Positions 16,801-25,591 of a stretch of DNA of 56,280 nt are shown here, one piece after another. Each line of letters begins with the position of its first letter. The stretch's first letter is position 1. The notes under the pieces were generated by a model. The model worked only from the letters and a program-made list of their open reading frames with translations. It made no database searches and was not told the origin of the DNA. Source of the stretch: Candidatus Atribacteria bacterium UBA6251. Lineage in GTDB: Bacteria; Atribacterota; Phoenicimicrobiia; Phoenicimicrobiales; Phoenicimicrobiaceae. A program made the position numbers and the translations under genes. The stretch spans positions 1 to 56,280 of the forward strand of contig DJVR01000020.1 of assembly GCA_002441285.1 (NCBI GenBank), given 5' to 3'.

Positions 16801-17428
16801 TCAAAATCAATTAGAAAAAATAGTTACTATTACCTCCGCAAAGATAGATACTTTACCAGATAAAAGTAAGATCATCTTGGGAGGAATAATTAATAATTTA
16901 AAAAGAAAAAGCACTAAAAATGGAAATTTAATGGTTTTTTTAACCTTGGAAGATCTAGAAGGTATGATTGAGATAATAATTTTCCCCAAGGTGTATGAAC
17001 AATATAAGGATTTATTACAAAAAGAAGCTATACTTATAATTGCCGGTCATCTAGATGTTTCGGAGGGAAAGACCAAGGCATTAGCTGAGGAGATATATTC
17101 TCTAGCAGAATACCTCCAGAAAAAAAATAATCTTGACCATAATAGATTTAAAAATCATCTAGAAAGCAATTATAAAGAACTGCACTTAATGATTGATGTA
17201 ATCAATCAAACAGCTGAATCTCTAAAAAAGTTAAAAGAAATATTTAACGATAATCCTGGACATTGTCCAGTATATTTACATTTCAGAGATAACCATAAAG
17301 TCGTTACCCAGGCTATAGATAAAAAATTTGCAGTTAAGATTACCCCTGAATTAATTTCCAGCCTAACCTTACTTTTGAATAAGGAAGCAGTGTGGATAGA
17401 AGATAAGGAGAATAAAAAATCCTATTGA
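13898..17428 (+). CDS. dnaE: DNA polymerase III subunit alpha
   Basis: Main replicative DNA polymerase (DnaE type; no DnaQ-like exonuclease inserted). 1176 aa, full length. The N-terminal PHP domain has HLHVHSEYSLLDG and ITDHGVMYG. The polymerase core has GPGRGSSAGSLVAYCLG and the catalytic acids in MPDCDIDFC. Further on are the tandem HhH region and a C-terminal OB fold (about 980-1060, ILGGIINNLKRK...FLTLED). The PHP metal ligands look largely retained, so residual proofreading is possible. TTG start, 7 nt after AAAGGA. It is followed 9 nt later by a small DUF2007-like gene. Confidence 0.97.
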   Translation: MENFKVWHSDFVHLHVHSEYSLLDGACRIKDLVSRAKKYKMPALAITDHGVMYGVIKFYKEAIHQGIKPIIGCEVYVAPESRFNKSIERKEANYHLILLAKNNQGYQNLLKLVSSSYIDGFYYKPRIDKEILKKNSQGLIGLSACLKGEIPSFILQNNLEMAKKAAREFLTIFEDGDFYLELQQNGMPEQEIVNRALIEIGKELSIPLVATNDIHYLNQEDYEAHDILLCIQTVTNLNDPKRLKFATNKFYFTSPEEMKQNFMEVPQAIENTIQIAEKCNLEISFKKAQLPKFEVPPHQTVNTYLKELCYAGLEKRFKEITDGLKKRLEYELEVIEKMDFSTYFLIVWDFVRYAKENKIMVGPGRGSSAGSLVAYCLGITNINPMDYGLLFERFLNPDRISMPDCDIDFCYERRAEVIDYVSKKYGNDHVAQIITFGTMAARAVVRDVGRALGIPYAQVDKIAKMIPWEPNITIEKALNIENRLKELMKKDKQVQKMIKIASALEGLSRHASVHAAGIVISQKPLNEYLPLQITSEGEVCTQFAMEELEDLGLLKMDFLGLRTLTVISNTLKIIKHTQNKQIEIDNIPLDDQKVYTMLSRGECTGIFQLESEGMRDLVKRLKPESIEDIGALLALYRPGPLGSGMIEDFINRKKGVVKINYPHPILEPILKETYGVIVYQEQVMKIASELAGFSLGQADILRKAMGKKQKAVMEKQRELFIKGAQKNNIDKKIATEVFDLITYFAGYGFNKSHSISYAFISYQTAYLKTHFPVEYMASLLTSIMGNDEKVALYIKECKNMQIEILPPDINQSLVNFTVVGKNSIRFGLAAIKNVGEKAIKNIIQERKKNSTFQSLSDFCSRVDLRLVNKRVIESLIKCGAFDSLGFKRSQLLNILDDCMKRGQELQKSKKNGQVSLFDLLSTSAKQKIEKTKYQEMLPDIPEFERNKLLSMEKELLGLYISYHPLQDYQNQLEKIVTITSAKIDTLPDKSKIILGGIINNLKRKSTKNGNLMVFLTLEDLEGMIEIIIFPKVYEQYKDLLQKEAILIIAGHLDVSEGKTKALAEEIYSLAEYLQKKNNLDHNRFKNHLESNYKELHLMIDVINQTAESLKKLKEIFNDNPGHCPVYLHFRDNHKVVTQAIDKKFAVKITPELISSLTLLLNKEAVWIEDKENKKSY

Positions 17429-17437
17429 GGTAAAAAG

Positions 17438-17665
17438 ATGTGGAAAGTTATTTATATAGCTAGAAATATTAATATTGCAAAAAATATTGAAAAGGTATTA
17501 AAAAAAGGGGAAATAGCCGTTACTTTAAGAAAGGTAGATATAATTGAAGATGGATTAGATGGAAATGTAGAAATTTTGGTACCTCAATTCGAAGCAGAAG
17601 AAGCTATCCATTTAGTGAATAGAACCTTACTTACCTTGGAGGGGATAGAAGAAGATTATGAGTAG
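17438..17665 (+). CDS. DUF2007-like small protein
   Basis: 75-aa protein with a ferredoxin-like beta-alpha-beta pattern (WKVIYIARN...AKNIEKVLKKGEIAVTLRKV...EILVPQFEAEEAIHLVN). This matches the small family annotated as putative signal-transducing protein, DUF2007. The function is unknown. It starts 9 nt after the dnaE stop and has GAGGTAAAAAG as ribosome-binding site, so it is probably co-transcribed with dnaE. It ends 3 nt before the 3' end of the oppositely oriented tRNA-Leu gene. Confidence 0.8.
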   Translation: MWKVIYIARNINIAKNIEKVLKKGEIAVTLRKVDIIEDGLDGNVEILVPQFEAEEAIHLVNRTLLTLEGIEEDYE

Positions 17666-17668
17666 AAG

Positions 17669-17754
17669 TGCCGAAGGTCGGAGTCGAACCGACATGAGCT
17701 TTAAGGCTCGCTGGATTTTGAGTCCAGTGCGTCTACCAATTTCGCCACTTCGGC
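17669..17754 (-). tRNA. tRNA-Leu(CAA)
   Basis: 86-nt class II tRNA. The acceptor stem is GCCGAAG/CTTCGGC with discriminator A. The anticodon arm is CTGGA-CTCAAAA-TCCAG, giving anticodon CAA, which reads UUG. A long variable arm typical of leucine tRNAs is present (CGAGCCTTAAAGCTC), as is a T arm with GTCGG-TTCGACT-CCGAC. CCA is not encoded, so it must be added by a nucleotidyltransferase. The gene is opposite to all neighbours and ends almost at the stop of the small gene 17438-17665. Confidence 0.97.
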
Positions 17755-17777
17755 AGGGAATGATTACTAGTAAAGAA

Positions 17778-17807
17778 ATTATAAGTTAATTTACTGGTTA
17801 TTGTCAA
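17778..17807 (-). promoter_or_regulatory. Promoter of tRNA-Leu
   Basis: On the - strand: consensus TTGACA (17807-17802), 18-nt spacer, consensus TATAAT (17783-17778), about 24 bp upstream of the tRNA 5' end. It is the closest match to consensus in the window, as expected for a stable RNA gene. Confidence 0.85.
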
Positions 17808-17824
17808 GAAAATAAGGAAAGAAA

Positions 17825-20491
17825 ATGGAATTTAAAAATAGAAAAAAGTTTATTATTATTGATGGCCAAAGTCTTCTTTATCGAACCTTTTATGCCTTAC
17901 CTTCTCTAACTACTTCGTATGGTCAAAGGGTTAATGCAGTATATGGCTTTACTGTAATCTTAAATAAATTAATTGAAGAGGAAAGCCCTGATTATCTGAC
18001 TGTCGCTTTTGATACAGCTGTACCGACTTTTCGACATAAGGAATTTAAAGAGTATAAGATTAAACGTCCTAAAATGCCAGAAGAGTTACGCACTCAAATT
18101 CCTTTGTTACAAGAAATTCTTCATAGTTATAATATTTATATTTGTGCACTCGAGGGATATGAGGCCGATGATATTATTGGAACTTTGGTAAAAGAAGCGG
18201 AAAAGAGAAATATTCAATCTTTGATTGTTACTGGAGACAAAGATGCTTTTCAACTCATTTCTCCCCTTACTCAAGTGATGAATACTGTAAAAGGAATAAG
18301 TGAAGTAAGATTGTATAATCGAGAAAGCATTTTGAAGAAGTATGGCCTTGAACCGGAGAGGATAACAGATTTTATAGCTTTAAAAGGAGATCCTTCAGAT
18401 AATATTCCAGGTGTTCCCGGGATTGGAGAAAAAACTGCCGTAGCTTTAATTTTAAAATTTGGTAATCTAGATAACCTTCTGCAGAATATTGGTCAAGTTA
18501 CCCCTCCATCCCTAAGAGATAAATTAAATGAATATCAAGAACAGATTCTGCTTAGCAAAAGATTAGCTACTATTGTTACTGATGTTCCCCTAGAATTTCA
18601 ATGGGAAGATTTTAAGATAACCCTCCCTAATTATTTATCTCTACTAAAAATATTTGGTAAGTTGGAATTTAAAAATTTAATGCAAAAGATTTCTTCTCAA
18701 TATAAATCTCCTGAAAAAGATATAGATTATACCCTGATAGAAACTGAAGAACAATTAAACGAATTGAGTTCTCTGGTAAAAAAAGAAAGATATTTTTCTT
18801 TTCAATTAATTACTTCTTCATTATCAACTATTAATACTAAAATAAAAGGGATTGCTTTTAGTTTTAAAAAAGATAAAAATTATTATCTACCGTTAGCTTT
18901 TGAAAATTTAGTTGAGGAAACAAACTACCATTTTCCAGAAAAAGGAATTTTGAAAATAGCTCCCTTTTTTCAGGATCAAGAAATCTATAAAGTCGGATAT
19001 GATTTAAAAGATAGTTTTATCCTTTTAAACAATTATCAGATTAACTTGCAAGGAGACAATTTTGATATCTTAATTGCTGCTTATCTTCTGGATCCTTCTC
19101 AGGAAAATTATAATTTATCTGATCTATTGTGGAAATATCTGGGATATTTTAAAAAAGAAGAAGGGAAAGGAGAAGAAAGCAGTAAATCAGATTTAAAAAA
19201 TATCTGTCTAAATACTCAATGGCTACTAGAATTAAAAGAAATTTTAGAGAAAGAATTGAAGGAAAAGAGATTGTTTTCTTTATTCCAGGATATTGAATTA
19301 CCCTTAAGCCGAGTGTTAGCCAGGATGGAGATAACCGGTTTCAAGATTGATATCGATTTTTTAAACAATTTGTCCATTGAAGTAAATTTGCGTTTAAAAG
19401 AATTAAAAGAGAGTATTTATCATCTAGCTGGATGTAAGTTTAATATTAATTCCCCAAAGCAATTAAGTAAAGTACTTTTTGAAGTTTTACACTTACCCGT
19501 GATCAAGAAGACTAAAACTGGACCTTCAACCGATTCCTTTGTTTTAAATACCTTGGCACCTCAACATAATATTATTTCATTACTTTTAGAACATCGGGAA
19601 TTAGAAAAACTAAAAAATACCTATATAGATAAATTGCCTCTCTTGATAAATAGTCAAACCGGGCGGATTCATACCTCTTTTCATCAAACGATTACTTCTA
19701 CAGGAAGACTGAGTAGCAGTAATCCTAACCTTCAGAATATTCCTATTAGAACTGAAATGGGGAAAAAAATAAGAAAAGCCTTTATTGCTGAAAAAAATTT
19801 TATCCTATTATCTGCTGATTATTCCCAAATTGAACTTCGTATTCTGGCTCACTTATCTGGTGACCAAAATTTACGGGAAGCATTTCTCAAAAATGAAGAT
19901 ATTCATACCCGTACTGCTGCTGATATATTTGAACTAGAACCTGATTTAATTAATGAAAAAATGAGAAGGATGGCAAAAACTATTAATTTTGGGATAATCT
20001 ATGGAATGAGCAGTTATGGTTTAGCGAAGAGCCTGGGTATTAATAGAGAAGATGCAGAGAATTATATTTTTAATTATTTTCAAAAATTTCCCGAAGTAAA
20101 ATATTTTATTGAAAACAAAATAAAAGAAGCAAGACAGCTGGGTTATGTACTTACTTTACTTAACAGAAGAAGATATTTAACAGGCATTAATAGCCCCGAT
20201 AAAAATATTCGAGAATTTAATGAAAGAATTGCGATTAATACTCCCATCCAAGGAAGTGCTGCCGATTTAATTAAGCTGGCGATGATTAAAATAGATCAGT
20301 ATATTCAGAAGAAAAAGCTAAAAAGTAAATTGCTTTTACAGATTCATGACGAATTAATTCTTGAAGTGGAAGAAACTGAATTAGAAGAGGTTAAAGGTTT
20401 GGTAAAAGATATAATGGAGAATGCCTTGCCTCTATCAGTTCCTTTGGTGGTTAATCTAAAAACTGGAAGCAATTGGGCTGAGCTTGATTAA
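17825..20491 (+). CDS. polA: DNA polymerase I
   Basis: Repair and Okazaki-fragment processing polymerase, 888 aa. The N-terminal 5'-3' exonuclease (about 1-290) has IIDGQSLLYRTFYA, GYEADDIIGTL and VTGDKDAFQLI. The middle domain is exonuclease-like but has lost the DxE motif: the corresponding strand reads FSFQLITSS. The polymerase domain has ADYSQIELRILAHLSGD (motif A), RRMAKTINFGIIYGMS (O helix, with Phe at the ddNTP-selecting position) and QIHDELILEV (motif C). Proofreading is therefore predicted absent, as in Thermus and Bacillus Pol I. Its ATG follows AAGGAAAG. coaE follows 138 nt after the stop (117 nt to its first possible ATG). Confidence 0.97.
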   Translation: MEFKNRKKFIIIDGQSLLYRTFYALPSLTTSYGQRVNAVYGFTVILNKLIEEESPDYLTVAFDTAVPTFRHKEFKEYKIKRPKMPEELRTQIPLLQEILHSYNIYICALEGYEADDIIGTLVKEAEKRNIQSLIVTGDKDAFQLISPLTQVMNTVKGISEVRLYNRESILKKYGLEPERITDFIALKGDPSDNIPGVPGIGEKTAVALILKFGNLDNLLQNIGQVTPPSLRDKLNEYQEQILLSKRLATIVTDVPLEFQWEDFKITLPNYLSLLKIFGKLEFKNLMQKISSQYKSPEKDIDYTLIETEEQLNELSSLVKKERYFSFQLITSSLSTINTKIKGIAFSFKKDKNYYLPLAFENLVEETNYHFPEKGILKIAPFFQDQEIYKVGYDLKDSFILLNNYQINLQGDNFDILIAAYLLDPSQENYNLSDLLWKYLGYFKKEEGKGEESSKSDLKNICLNTQWLLELKEILEKELKEKRLFSLFQDIELPLSRVLARMEITGFKIDIDFLNNLSIEVNLRLKELKESIYHLAGCKFNINSPKQLSKVLFEVLHLPVIKKTKTGPSTDSFVLNTLAPQHNIISLLLEHRELEKLKNTYIDKLPLLINSQTGRIHTSFHQTITSTGRLSSSNPNLQNIPIRTEMGKKIRKAFIAEKNFILLSADYSQIELRILAHLSGDQNLREAFLKNEDIHTRTAADIFELEPDLINEKMRRMAKTINFGIIYGMSSYGLAKSLGINREDAENYIFNYFQKFPEVKYFIENKIKEARQLGYVLTLLNRRRYLTGINSPDKNIREFNERIAINTPIQGSAADLIKLAMIKIDQYIQKKKLKSKLLLQIHDELILEVEETELEEVKGLVKDIMENALPLSVPLVVNLKTGSNWAELD

Positions 20492-20629
20492 AAAGTACTA
20501 AAAGTAAGGTTTTTTGAGTAATTTAAAAGATTTAAATTATTACTTAGTAATATTATTTTCTGTTTTATTATCTATTTAACTCTATTTTTATTATAAATAT
20601 TTTTAATAATGTTAAGGGGGAAATTTTAT

Positions 20630-21244
20630 TTGATTATTGGACTTACCGGTGGTATTGGTAGTGGAAAAAGTACGGTAGCTCAAATGTTTGAAGAATTAGG
20701 AGCTGAAATTCTCGATGCCGATAAAATTGGACACCAATTAATATTACCTCATACTCCGGTTTGGGAAAAAATAGTTTCTTCTTTTGGAAAAGATATCTTA
20801 CAAAAAGATCTGTATATAAACAGAAAAAAATTAGGAAATTTAGTCTTTAACGATTATAGATTATTAAAAAAATTAAATGAAATTATGCATCCCCAGATCA
20901 TCAAGATAATAGAAGAAAAAATAAGAAAAGAGAAAAGTAAAAAATGCCAGAATGATTTAGATAAAAGTATATTAATTATTGAGGCAGCCCTAATTTATGA
21001 AACTAAACTAGAAAAATTGATGGATAAAATAATCGTCGTATCTATTCAAGAAGAAGAACAGATTAAGCGTTTAAGAGAGAGAAATGCCTTATCAAGAGAA
21101 GATATCCTAAAAAGGATTAGGGCTCAGTTTCCTTTGGAAGAAAAAATAAAAAAGGCTGACTATATAGTCGATAATAATCATTCTTTGGACTGTACCCGGA
21201 AACAAGTAAAAAGAATCTGGGCAGAACTTATCCAGAAGAGATAA
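20630..21244 (+). CDS. coaE: Dephospho-CoA kinase
   Basis: Last step of coenzyme A synthesis: phosphorylates the 3'-OH of dephospho-CoA. The P-loop GLTGGIGSGKS is at the very N-terminus, followed by ILDADKIGHQLI and IVVSIQEEEQIKRLRERN in the lid region. An upstream in-frame ATG (20609) exists, but AAGGGGG (20614-20620) lies inside that extension and sits 9 nt before TTG 20630. TTG also gives the standard MIIGLTGG start, so I use it (about 204 aa). The polA-coaE neighbourhood is widespread in Firmicutes. Confidence 0.94.
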   Translation: MIIGLTGGIGSGKSTVAQMFEELGAEILDADKIGHQLILPHTPVWEKIVSSFGKDILQKDLYINRKKLGNLVFNDYRLLKKLNEIMHPQIIKIIEEKIRKEKSKKCQNDLDKSILIIEAALIYETKLEKLMDKIIVVSIQEEEQIKRLRERNALSREDILKRIRAQFPLEEKIKKADYIVDNNHSLDCTRKQVKRIWAELIQKR

Positions 21245-21279
21245 TTTTAAAAAAGTATTCAGATTAAGGAGGCTTAATT

Positions 21280-22992
21280 ATGAACTTAACTGAAACTATC
21301 CAGGCAGCTAAAGGTGAAATAAAAGCGGATATATTGCTAAAAAATGGGAAGTTGATTAATGTTTTTTCTGGAGAGATTTACAATGCTGATGTGGCTATAT
21401 ATCAGGATTTAATTGTGGGGATAGGAGAAGGATATGAAGCACAGGAAGTAATTGATATTTCTAATAGGTATCTTTCTCCTGGTTTTATGGATGGGCATAT
21501 TCATATAGAAAGCTCAATGGTAAGGATAGCAGAATTTGCCAGAGCAGTTGTCCCTTTAGGTACTACTTCAGTTATTATAGACCCTCATGAAATAGCCAAT
21601 GTATTGGGGCTGGAAGGTATTCGCTATATGCTGGAATCTAGTAAATATGTTCCACTTGATGTTTTTATAATGTTGCCTTCATGTGTTCCTGCTTCTCCTT
21701 TAGGTTCTTCCGGGGCTGATTTAGGGGTCAACGACCTTTATCCACTTTTAGAAAAAAAATGGATCTTAGGGTTAGGAGAGATGATGAATTTCCCTGGAGT
21801 AATTAATCAGGACCCCGAAGTATTGAATAAAATAGTAGTTTCTAATCGTAAATGTATTGATGGCCATGCCCCAGGATTATCTGGAAAAGAACTTTGTGCA
21901 TATATTGCAGCGCAGGTGAGATCAGATCATGAATGTACAACTATTTCAGAAGCTTTGGAGAAAATGAGGTTAGGTATGTATATTATGTTAAGGGAGGGAT
22001 CGGTCACTAGGAATTTAAATGATTTACTCCCGCTCCTTAATCATAAAAATTCCCGAAGGTGTTTCTTTTGCTGTGACGATCGTCATCCTAAAGATTTAAT
22101 TGAAGAGGGGCATATTAATTATTTAATTAAAACTACTTTAAAGAAGGGTATTGATCCAATTACTGCTATTAGACTAGCAACTTTGAACACTGCTGAATAT
22201 TTTAAACTAAAAAATCTGGGGGCGATTGCCCCTGGATATATTGCTAACCTGGTAGTCTTTGACAATTTTGAGGATTTTAATATCTTAAAAGTTTTTAGAA
22301 AAGGAAAGTTAGTTGCTGAAAATGGGAAATTAAAAGAATTGGAAAGGCAGCCCTTAGATGTACCGATTAGGGGATCAGTAAACATAAAAAATTTAACTTT
22401 GGAAGATTTTAAGCTTGTAGCTAGGGGAGAAAAATGTAGAATAATTAAATTGCAACCTAAAAGTATTATTACGGAAATGGAGATTGATTCTCCTAAAATG
22501 GTTAATCATTTGGTGGTATCTGATCTAAAAAGAGATATTTTAAAGATAGCAGTGATAGAAAGGCACCATGCTTCTCCACAGGTGAGTTTAGGTTTGGTAA
22601 AAGGATTTGGTCTTAAGAAAGGTGCCATAGGTTCTTCGGTAGCTCATGATTCTCATAATATTATTATAATTGGTACCAACGATAGGGATATGTTAAAAGT
22701 CGCCAAACATATTGCCAACATGGGAGGAGGATTGGCCTTAGCAGCAGCAGAAAAGATTGTAGGTTCTTTGCCTTTACCCATAGCCGGTTTAATGTCTGAT
22801 TTACCTCTTTTCGAGGTGAAAAAAAGAATGGATTATCTGGATAAAATATCTAAGGAATTAGGAATTTCTATGCATAATCCTTTTATGTGTCTAGCTTTTC
22901 TCTCTTTAGAAGTAATTCCCTATCTAAAAATTACTAATAAAGGACTAGTGGAGGTTAATAAATCGAAAATAGTAAATTTATTTATAGAATAA
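21280..22992 (+). CDS. ade: Adenine deaminase
   Basis: Converts adenine to hypoxanthine and ammonia in purine salvage. 570 aa, the usual size. The amidohydrolase fold has SPGFMDGHIHIESSMV (metal ligands), VIIDPHEIANVLG, CIDGHAPGLSG and the late acidic pair in FCCDDRHP. The C-terminal Ade-specific domain includes KRDILKIAVIERHH and GSSVAHDSHNIIIIGTND. ATG after AAGGAGG. It sits between coaE and uvrB without an obvious functional link. Confidence 0.96.
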   Translation: MNLTETIQAAKGEIKADILLKNGKLINVFSGEIYNADVAIYQDLIVGIGEGYEAQEVIDISNRYLSPGFMDGHIHIESSMVRIAEFARAVVPLGTTSVIIDPHEIANVLGLEGIRYMLESSKYVPLDVFIMLPSCVPASPLGSSGADLGVNDLYPLLEKKWILGLGEMMNFPGVINQDPEVLNKIVVSNRKCIDGHAPGLSGKELCAYIAAQVRSDHECTTISEALEKMRLGMYIMLREGSVTRNLNDLLPLLNHKNSRRCFFCCDDRHPKDLIEEGHINYLIKTTLKKGIDPITAIRLATLNTAEYFKLKNLGAIAPGYIANLVVFDNFEDFNILKVFRKGKLVAENGKLKELERQPLDVPIRGSVNIKNLTLEDFKLVARGEKCRIIKLQPKSIITEMEIDSPKMVNHLVVSDLKRDILKIAVIERHHASPQVSLGLVKGFGLKKGAIGSSVAHDSHNIIIIGTNDRDMLKVAKHIANMGGGLALAAAEKIVGSLPLPIAGLMSDLPLFEVKKRMDYLDKISKELGISMHNPFMCLAFLSLEVIPYLKITNKGLVEVNKSKIVNLFIE

Positions 22993-23137
22993 ATCAATAC
23001 CAGAGTACTCGTTAAGTTATATTTAATCATTCAAATGACTATAATTAAAATAAGAAAGTGTAATCCACGAAATTTTTTTGATTAATTTCAATTTTTTACT
23101 TAAAAGATCAGATGTTAATAAAAATTTCATTTTACTC

Positions 23138-23166
23138 TTTATGGGAAATAAGATTAAGTGTATAAT
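23138..23166 (+). promoter_or_regulatory. Putative promoter of uvrB
   Basis: TTTATG (23138-23143), 17-nt spacer, perfect TATAAT (23161-23166), with TG immediately before the -10. No LexA-like (Firmicutes CGAACN4GTTYG) box was seen in the 249-bp gap upstream of uvrB. Confidence 0.4.
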
Positions 23167-23241
23167 ATTTAAGAATTTATATTTGGAAAGCAATCTTTCC
23201 TTATAGATCAATCCTGTTTATTTAATAGATAAGGTAATAAA

Positions 23242-25242
23242 ATGAAATCCTCTTTTCAATTAGTTGCTAATTATTCTCCTCAAGGAGACCAACCCCAGGC
23301 TATTAAAAAGTTAATAGATGGAATAAAAAAAGGTTTTCAATTCCAAACTCTATTAGGAGTTACTGGTTCAGGAAAAACCTTTACTATGGCAAATGTGATT
23401 CAAGAATTTCAGTTACCTACTCTGGTGATTTCGCATAATAAAACACTTGCCGCTCAGTTATGTAACGAATTCCGATCTTTTTTCCCTTACAATGCAGTAG
23501 AGTATTTTGTTAGTTATTACGATTATTATCAGCCAGAGGCATATTTACCTCGAACAGATACTTATATAGAAAAAGATTCTTCTATTAATGAAGAAATTGA
23601 TAGATTGAGATTATCAGCCACCAGCTCTTTACTACAGAGAAAGGATGTAATTATCGTAGCCAGTGTATCCTGTATTTATGGCTTGGGTTCGCCAGAAGAT
23701 TATCAAGAATTAGTATTAATTATGAAAAAGGGCAATTCTTATTCTCGGGATAAATTATTAGAACGATTAATTGATCTCCATTACGAAAGGAATGATATTG
23801 ATTTTCATCGTGGTACTTTTAGAGTCAATGGAGATGTAATTGACATCTTCCCCTCTTATCTGGAATATGCTTTTAGAGTAGAGTTATGGGGAGATGAAAT
23901 AGAAAATCTTTCCGAAATAAATCCTTTGACTGGCAAAATACTTTCCCGTAAAGAAAGCTTAATTATTTACCCGGCTAAACATTTTGTTACTACTCGACCT
24001 AAATTGGAAAGGGCAATTACTTCCATTCAAGAAGAATTAAAACAAAGATTAATTTATCTTGAAAAGGCAGGAAAGTTATTGGAGGTACAGAGGTTGAAGC
24101 AAAGAACAGAATATGATTTAGAAATGCTAAGGGAAGTAGGATATTGTTCTGGAATAGAAAATTATTCTCGCCATCTAAGTAATAGAAAGGAAGGAGATCC
24201 ACCAGCTACTTTACTGGATTATTTTCCAGAAGATTTTTTAATCTTTATCGATGAATCTCATGTTACCATTCCTCAACTTAAAGGAATGGTTTATGGTGAC
24301 CATTCTAGAAAGAATAACCTGGTTGAATACGGTTTTCGTTTACCTTCCGCCTATGATAATAGACCTTTATATTTTAAAGAAATTGAGAAATATATGAAAA
24401 AAGTCATCTTTGTATCTGCTACACCAGCTGAATACGAATTGAAAAAGAGTCAACAAGTAGTTGAACAGATTATTCGACCTACTGGATTAGTTGATCCAGA
24501 AGTTATTCTAAGACCTGCACGAAATCAGGTGGATAATTTAATTGGTGAAATTAAAAAAAGAACCATAAAAGGAGAAAGAATACTAGTTACTACCTTAACT
24601 AAAAGAATGGCAGAAAATTTAGCAGAATATCTGGAAGAGATAGAAATAAAAGTAAGCTATTTACATTCAGAAATAGATACTTTAGAAAGAATAAATATTT
24701 TGAAAGATTTGAGGTTGGGGAAAATTAATGTTCTAGTTGGGGTAAATCTTTTAAGAGAAGGATTAGATTTGCCAGAGGTATCTCTAGTGGCAATCTTGGA
24801 TGCTGATAAAGAAGGATTTTTAAGATCAGAAACTTCTTTAATTCAGACTATGGGAAGAGCAGCTCGTCATATCCATGGTACTGTAATTCTCTATTGTGAA
24901 AATATTACTGGTTCTATTCATAGAGCGGTAGAGGAAACAAATCGTAGAAGAAAAATACAATTAGAATATAATAAAAAATTTAACATAGTTCCTCAGTCTA
25001 TTACTAAGCCAATCCAGGAATTTATTCTTGGGGAGGAATTAATAAATTACTCTTCAGATTTAATGATTAAGGAAGATAAAAACAAATATATTAGTCAAAA
25101 TAATTTAGATTTATTAATCGATTCATTGACCAAAGAAATGAAGCAAGCAGCTAAAAATCTAGATTTTGAACAAGCGGCTTTATTACGTGATGAAATTAAA
25201 AGATTAAAAAAAGAGAAGACTTTATTCGGGAGAATAAAATAA
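23242..25242 (+). CDS. uvrB: Excinuclease ABC subunit B
   Basis: Damage-verifying helicase-like subunit of nucleotide excision repair. 666 aa. Walker A is GVTGSGKTFTMANVI. The beta-hairpin that threads one strand reads SYYDYYQPEAYLP. The Walker B/DEAH-like box is FIDESHVT. Motif V/VI contains VGVNLLREGLDLPE and QTMGRAARH. A C-terminal UVR motif for UvrC binding is at about 630-665 (EMKQAAKNLDFEQAALLRDEI). The first of three consecutive excision-repair genes, uvrB-uvrA-uvrC. Confidence 0.98.
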   Translation: MKSSFQLVANYSPQGDQPQAIKKLIDGIKKGFQFQTLLGVTGSGKTFTMANVIQEFQLPTLVISHNKTLAAQLCNEFRSFFPYNAVEYFVSYYDYYQPEAYLPRTDTYIEKDSSINEEIDRLRLSATSSLLQRKDVIIVASVSCIYGLGSPEDYQELVLIMKKGNSYSRDKLLERLIDLHYERNDIDFHRGTFRVNGDVIDIFPSYLEYAFRVELWGDEIENLSEINPLTGKILSRKESLIIYPAKHFVTTRPKLERAITSIQEELKQRLIYLEKAGKLLEVQRLKQRTEYDLEMLREVGYCSGIENYSRHLSNRKEGDPPATLLDYFPEDFLIFIDESHVTIPQLKGMVYGDHSRKNNLVEYGFRLPSAYDNRPLYFKEIEKYMKKVIFVSATPAEYELKKSQQVVEQIIRPTGLVDPEVILRPARNQVDNLIGEIKKRTIKGERILVTTLTKRMAENLAEYLEEIEIKVSYLHSEIDTLERINILKDLRLGKINVLVGVNLLREGLDLPEVSLVAILDADKEGFLRSETSLIQTMGRAARHIHGTVILYCENITGSIHRAVEETNRRRKIQLEYNKKFNIVPQSITKPIQEFILGEELINYSSDLMIKEDKNKYISQNNLDLLIDSLTKEMKQAAKNLDFEQAALLRDEIKRLKKEKTLFGRIK

Positions 25243-25591
25243 GAATAATCGTTAGTGAATAGGGTATAGAATTTATTACCTCATATTTAACCAAGAAAAT
25301 AGGGATCAGCAGAAAGAATTAAAAAGCTAAAATATCAAATAATAGACCTATAGTCTACAACGATAAACGAAAAATGAAAAAATAAAAACTAAAACTTAAA
25401 GTTAAAAAAAGATTTTAGAATTTTGAATTACAGTTATATCTTCTTTATTTTAATTTTTTAAGTCGAATGGTGATAATATTATTATATAATATCTTAATAA
25501 TTAATGAATTAAATTAATAGACAGGCCATACGCCTGTCTTACTACTGATTAAAGACTATTCAATAACGACTAATTAGGGGTGAATTATTAG
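25243..25591. other. 349-bp intergenic region upstream of uvrA
   Basis: Very AT-rich. Notable contents: a short hairpin TAGAC-CTATA-GTCTA (25343-25357), a TATAAT at 25485-25490 without a good -35, and the perfect 8-bp hairpin at 25519-25539. No ORF with support. Confidence 0.6.
25519..25539. repeat. Perfect palindromic hairpin, REP-like
   Basis: AGACAGGC, loop CATAC, GCCTGTCT: an 8-bp perfect stem with a 5-nt loop. It is the most GC-rich spot in this gap and lies about 50 bp before the uvrA GTG. There is no following T-run, so it is not a standard terminator. It could be a dispersed palindromic repeat or a regulatory site. Confidence 0.55.

Noticed and set aside
20609..20629. ATG-initiated N-terminal extension of coaE
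   Set aside because: The strong AAGGGGG lies within the extension and fits TTG 20630; family members start right at the P-loop strand.
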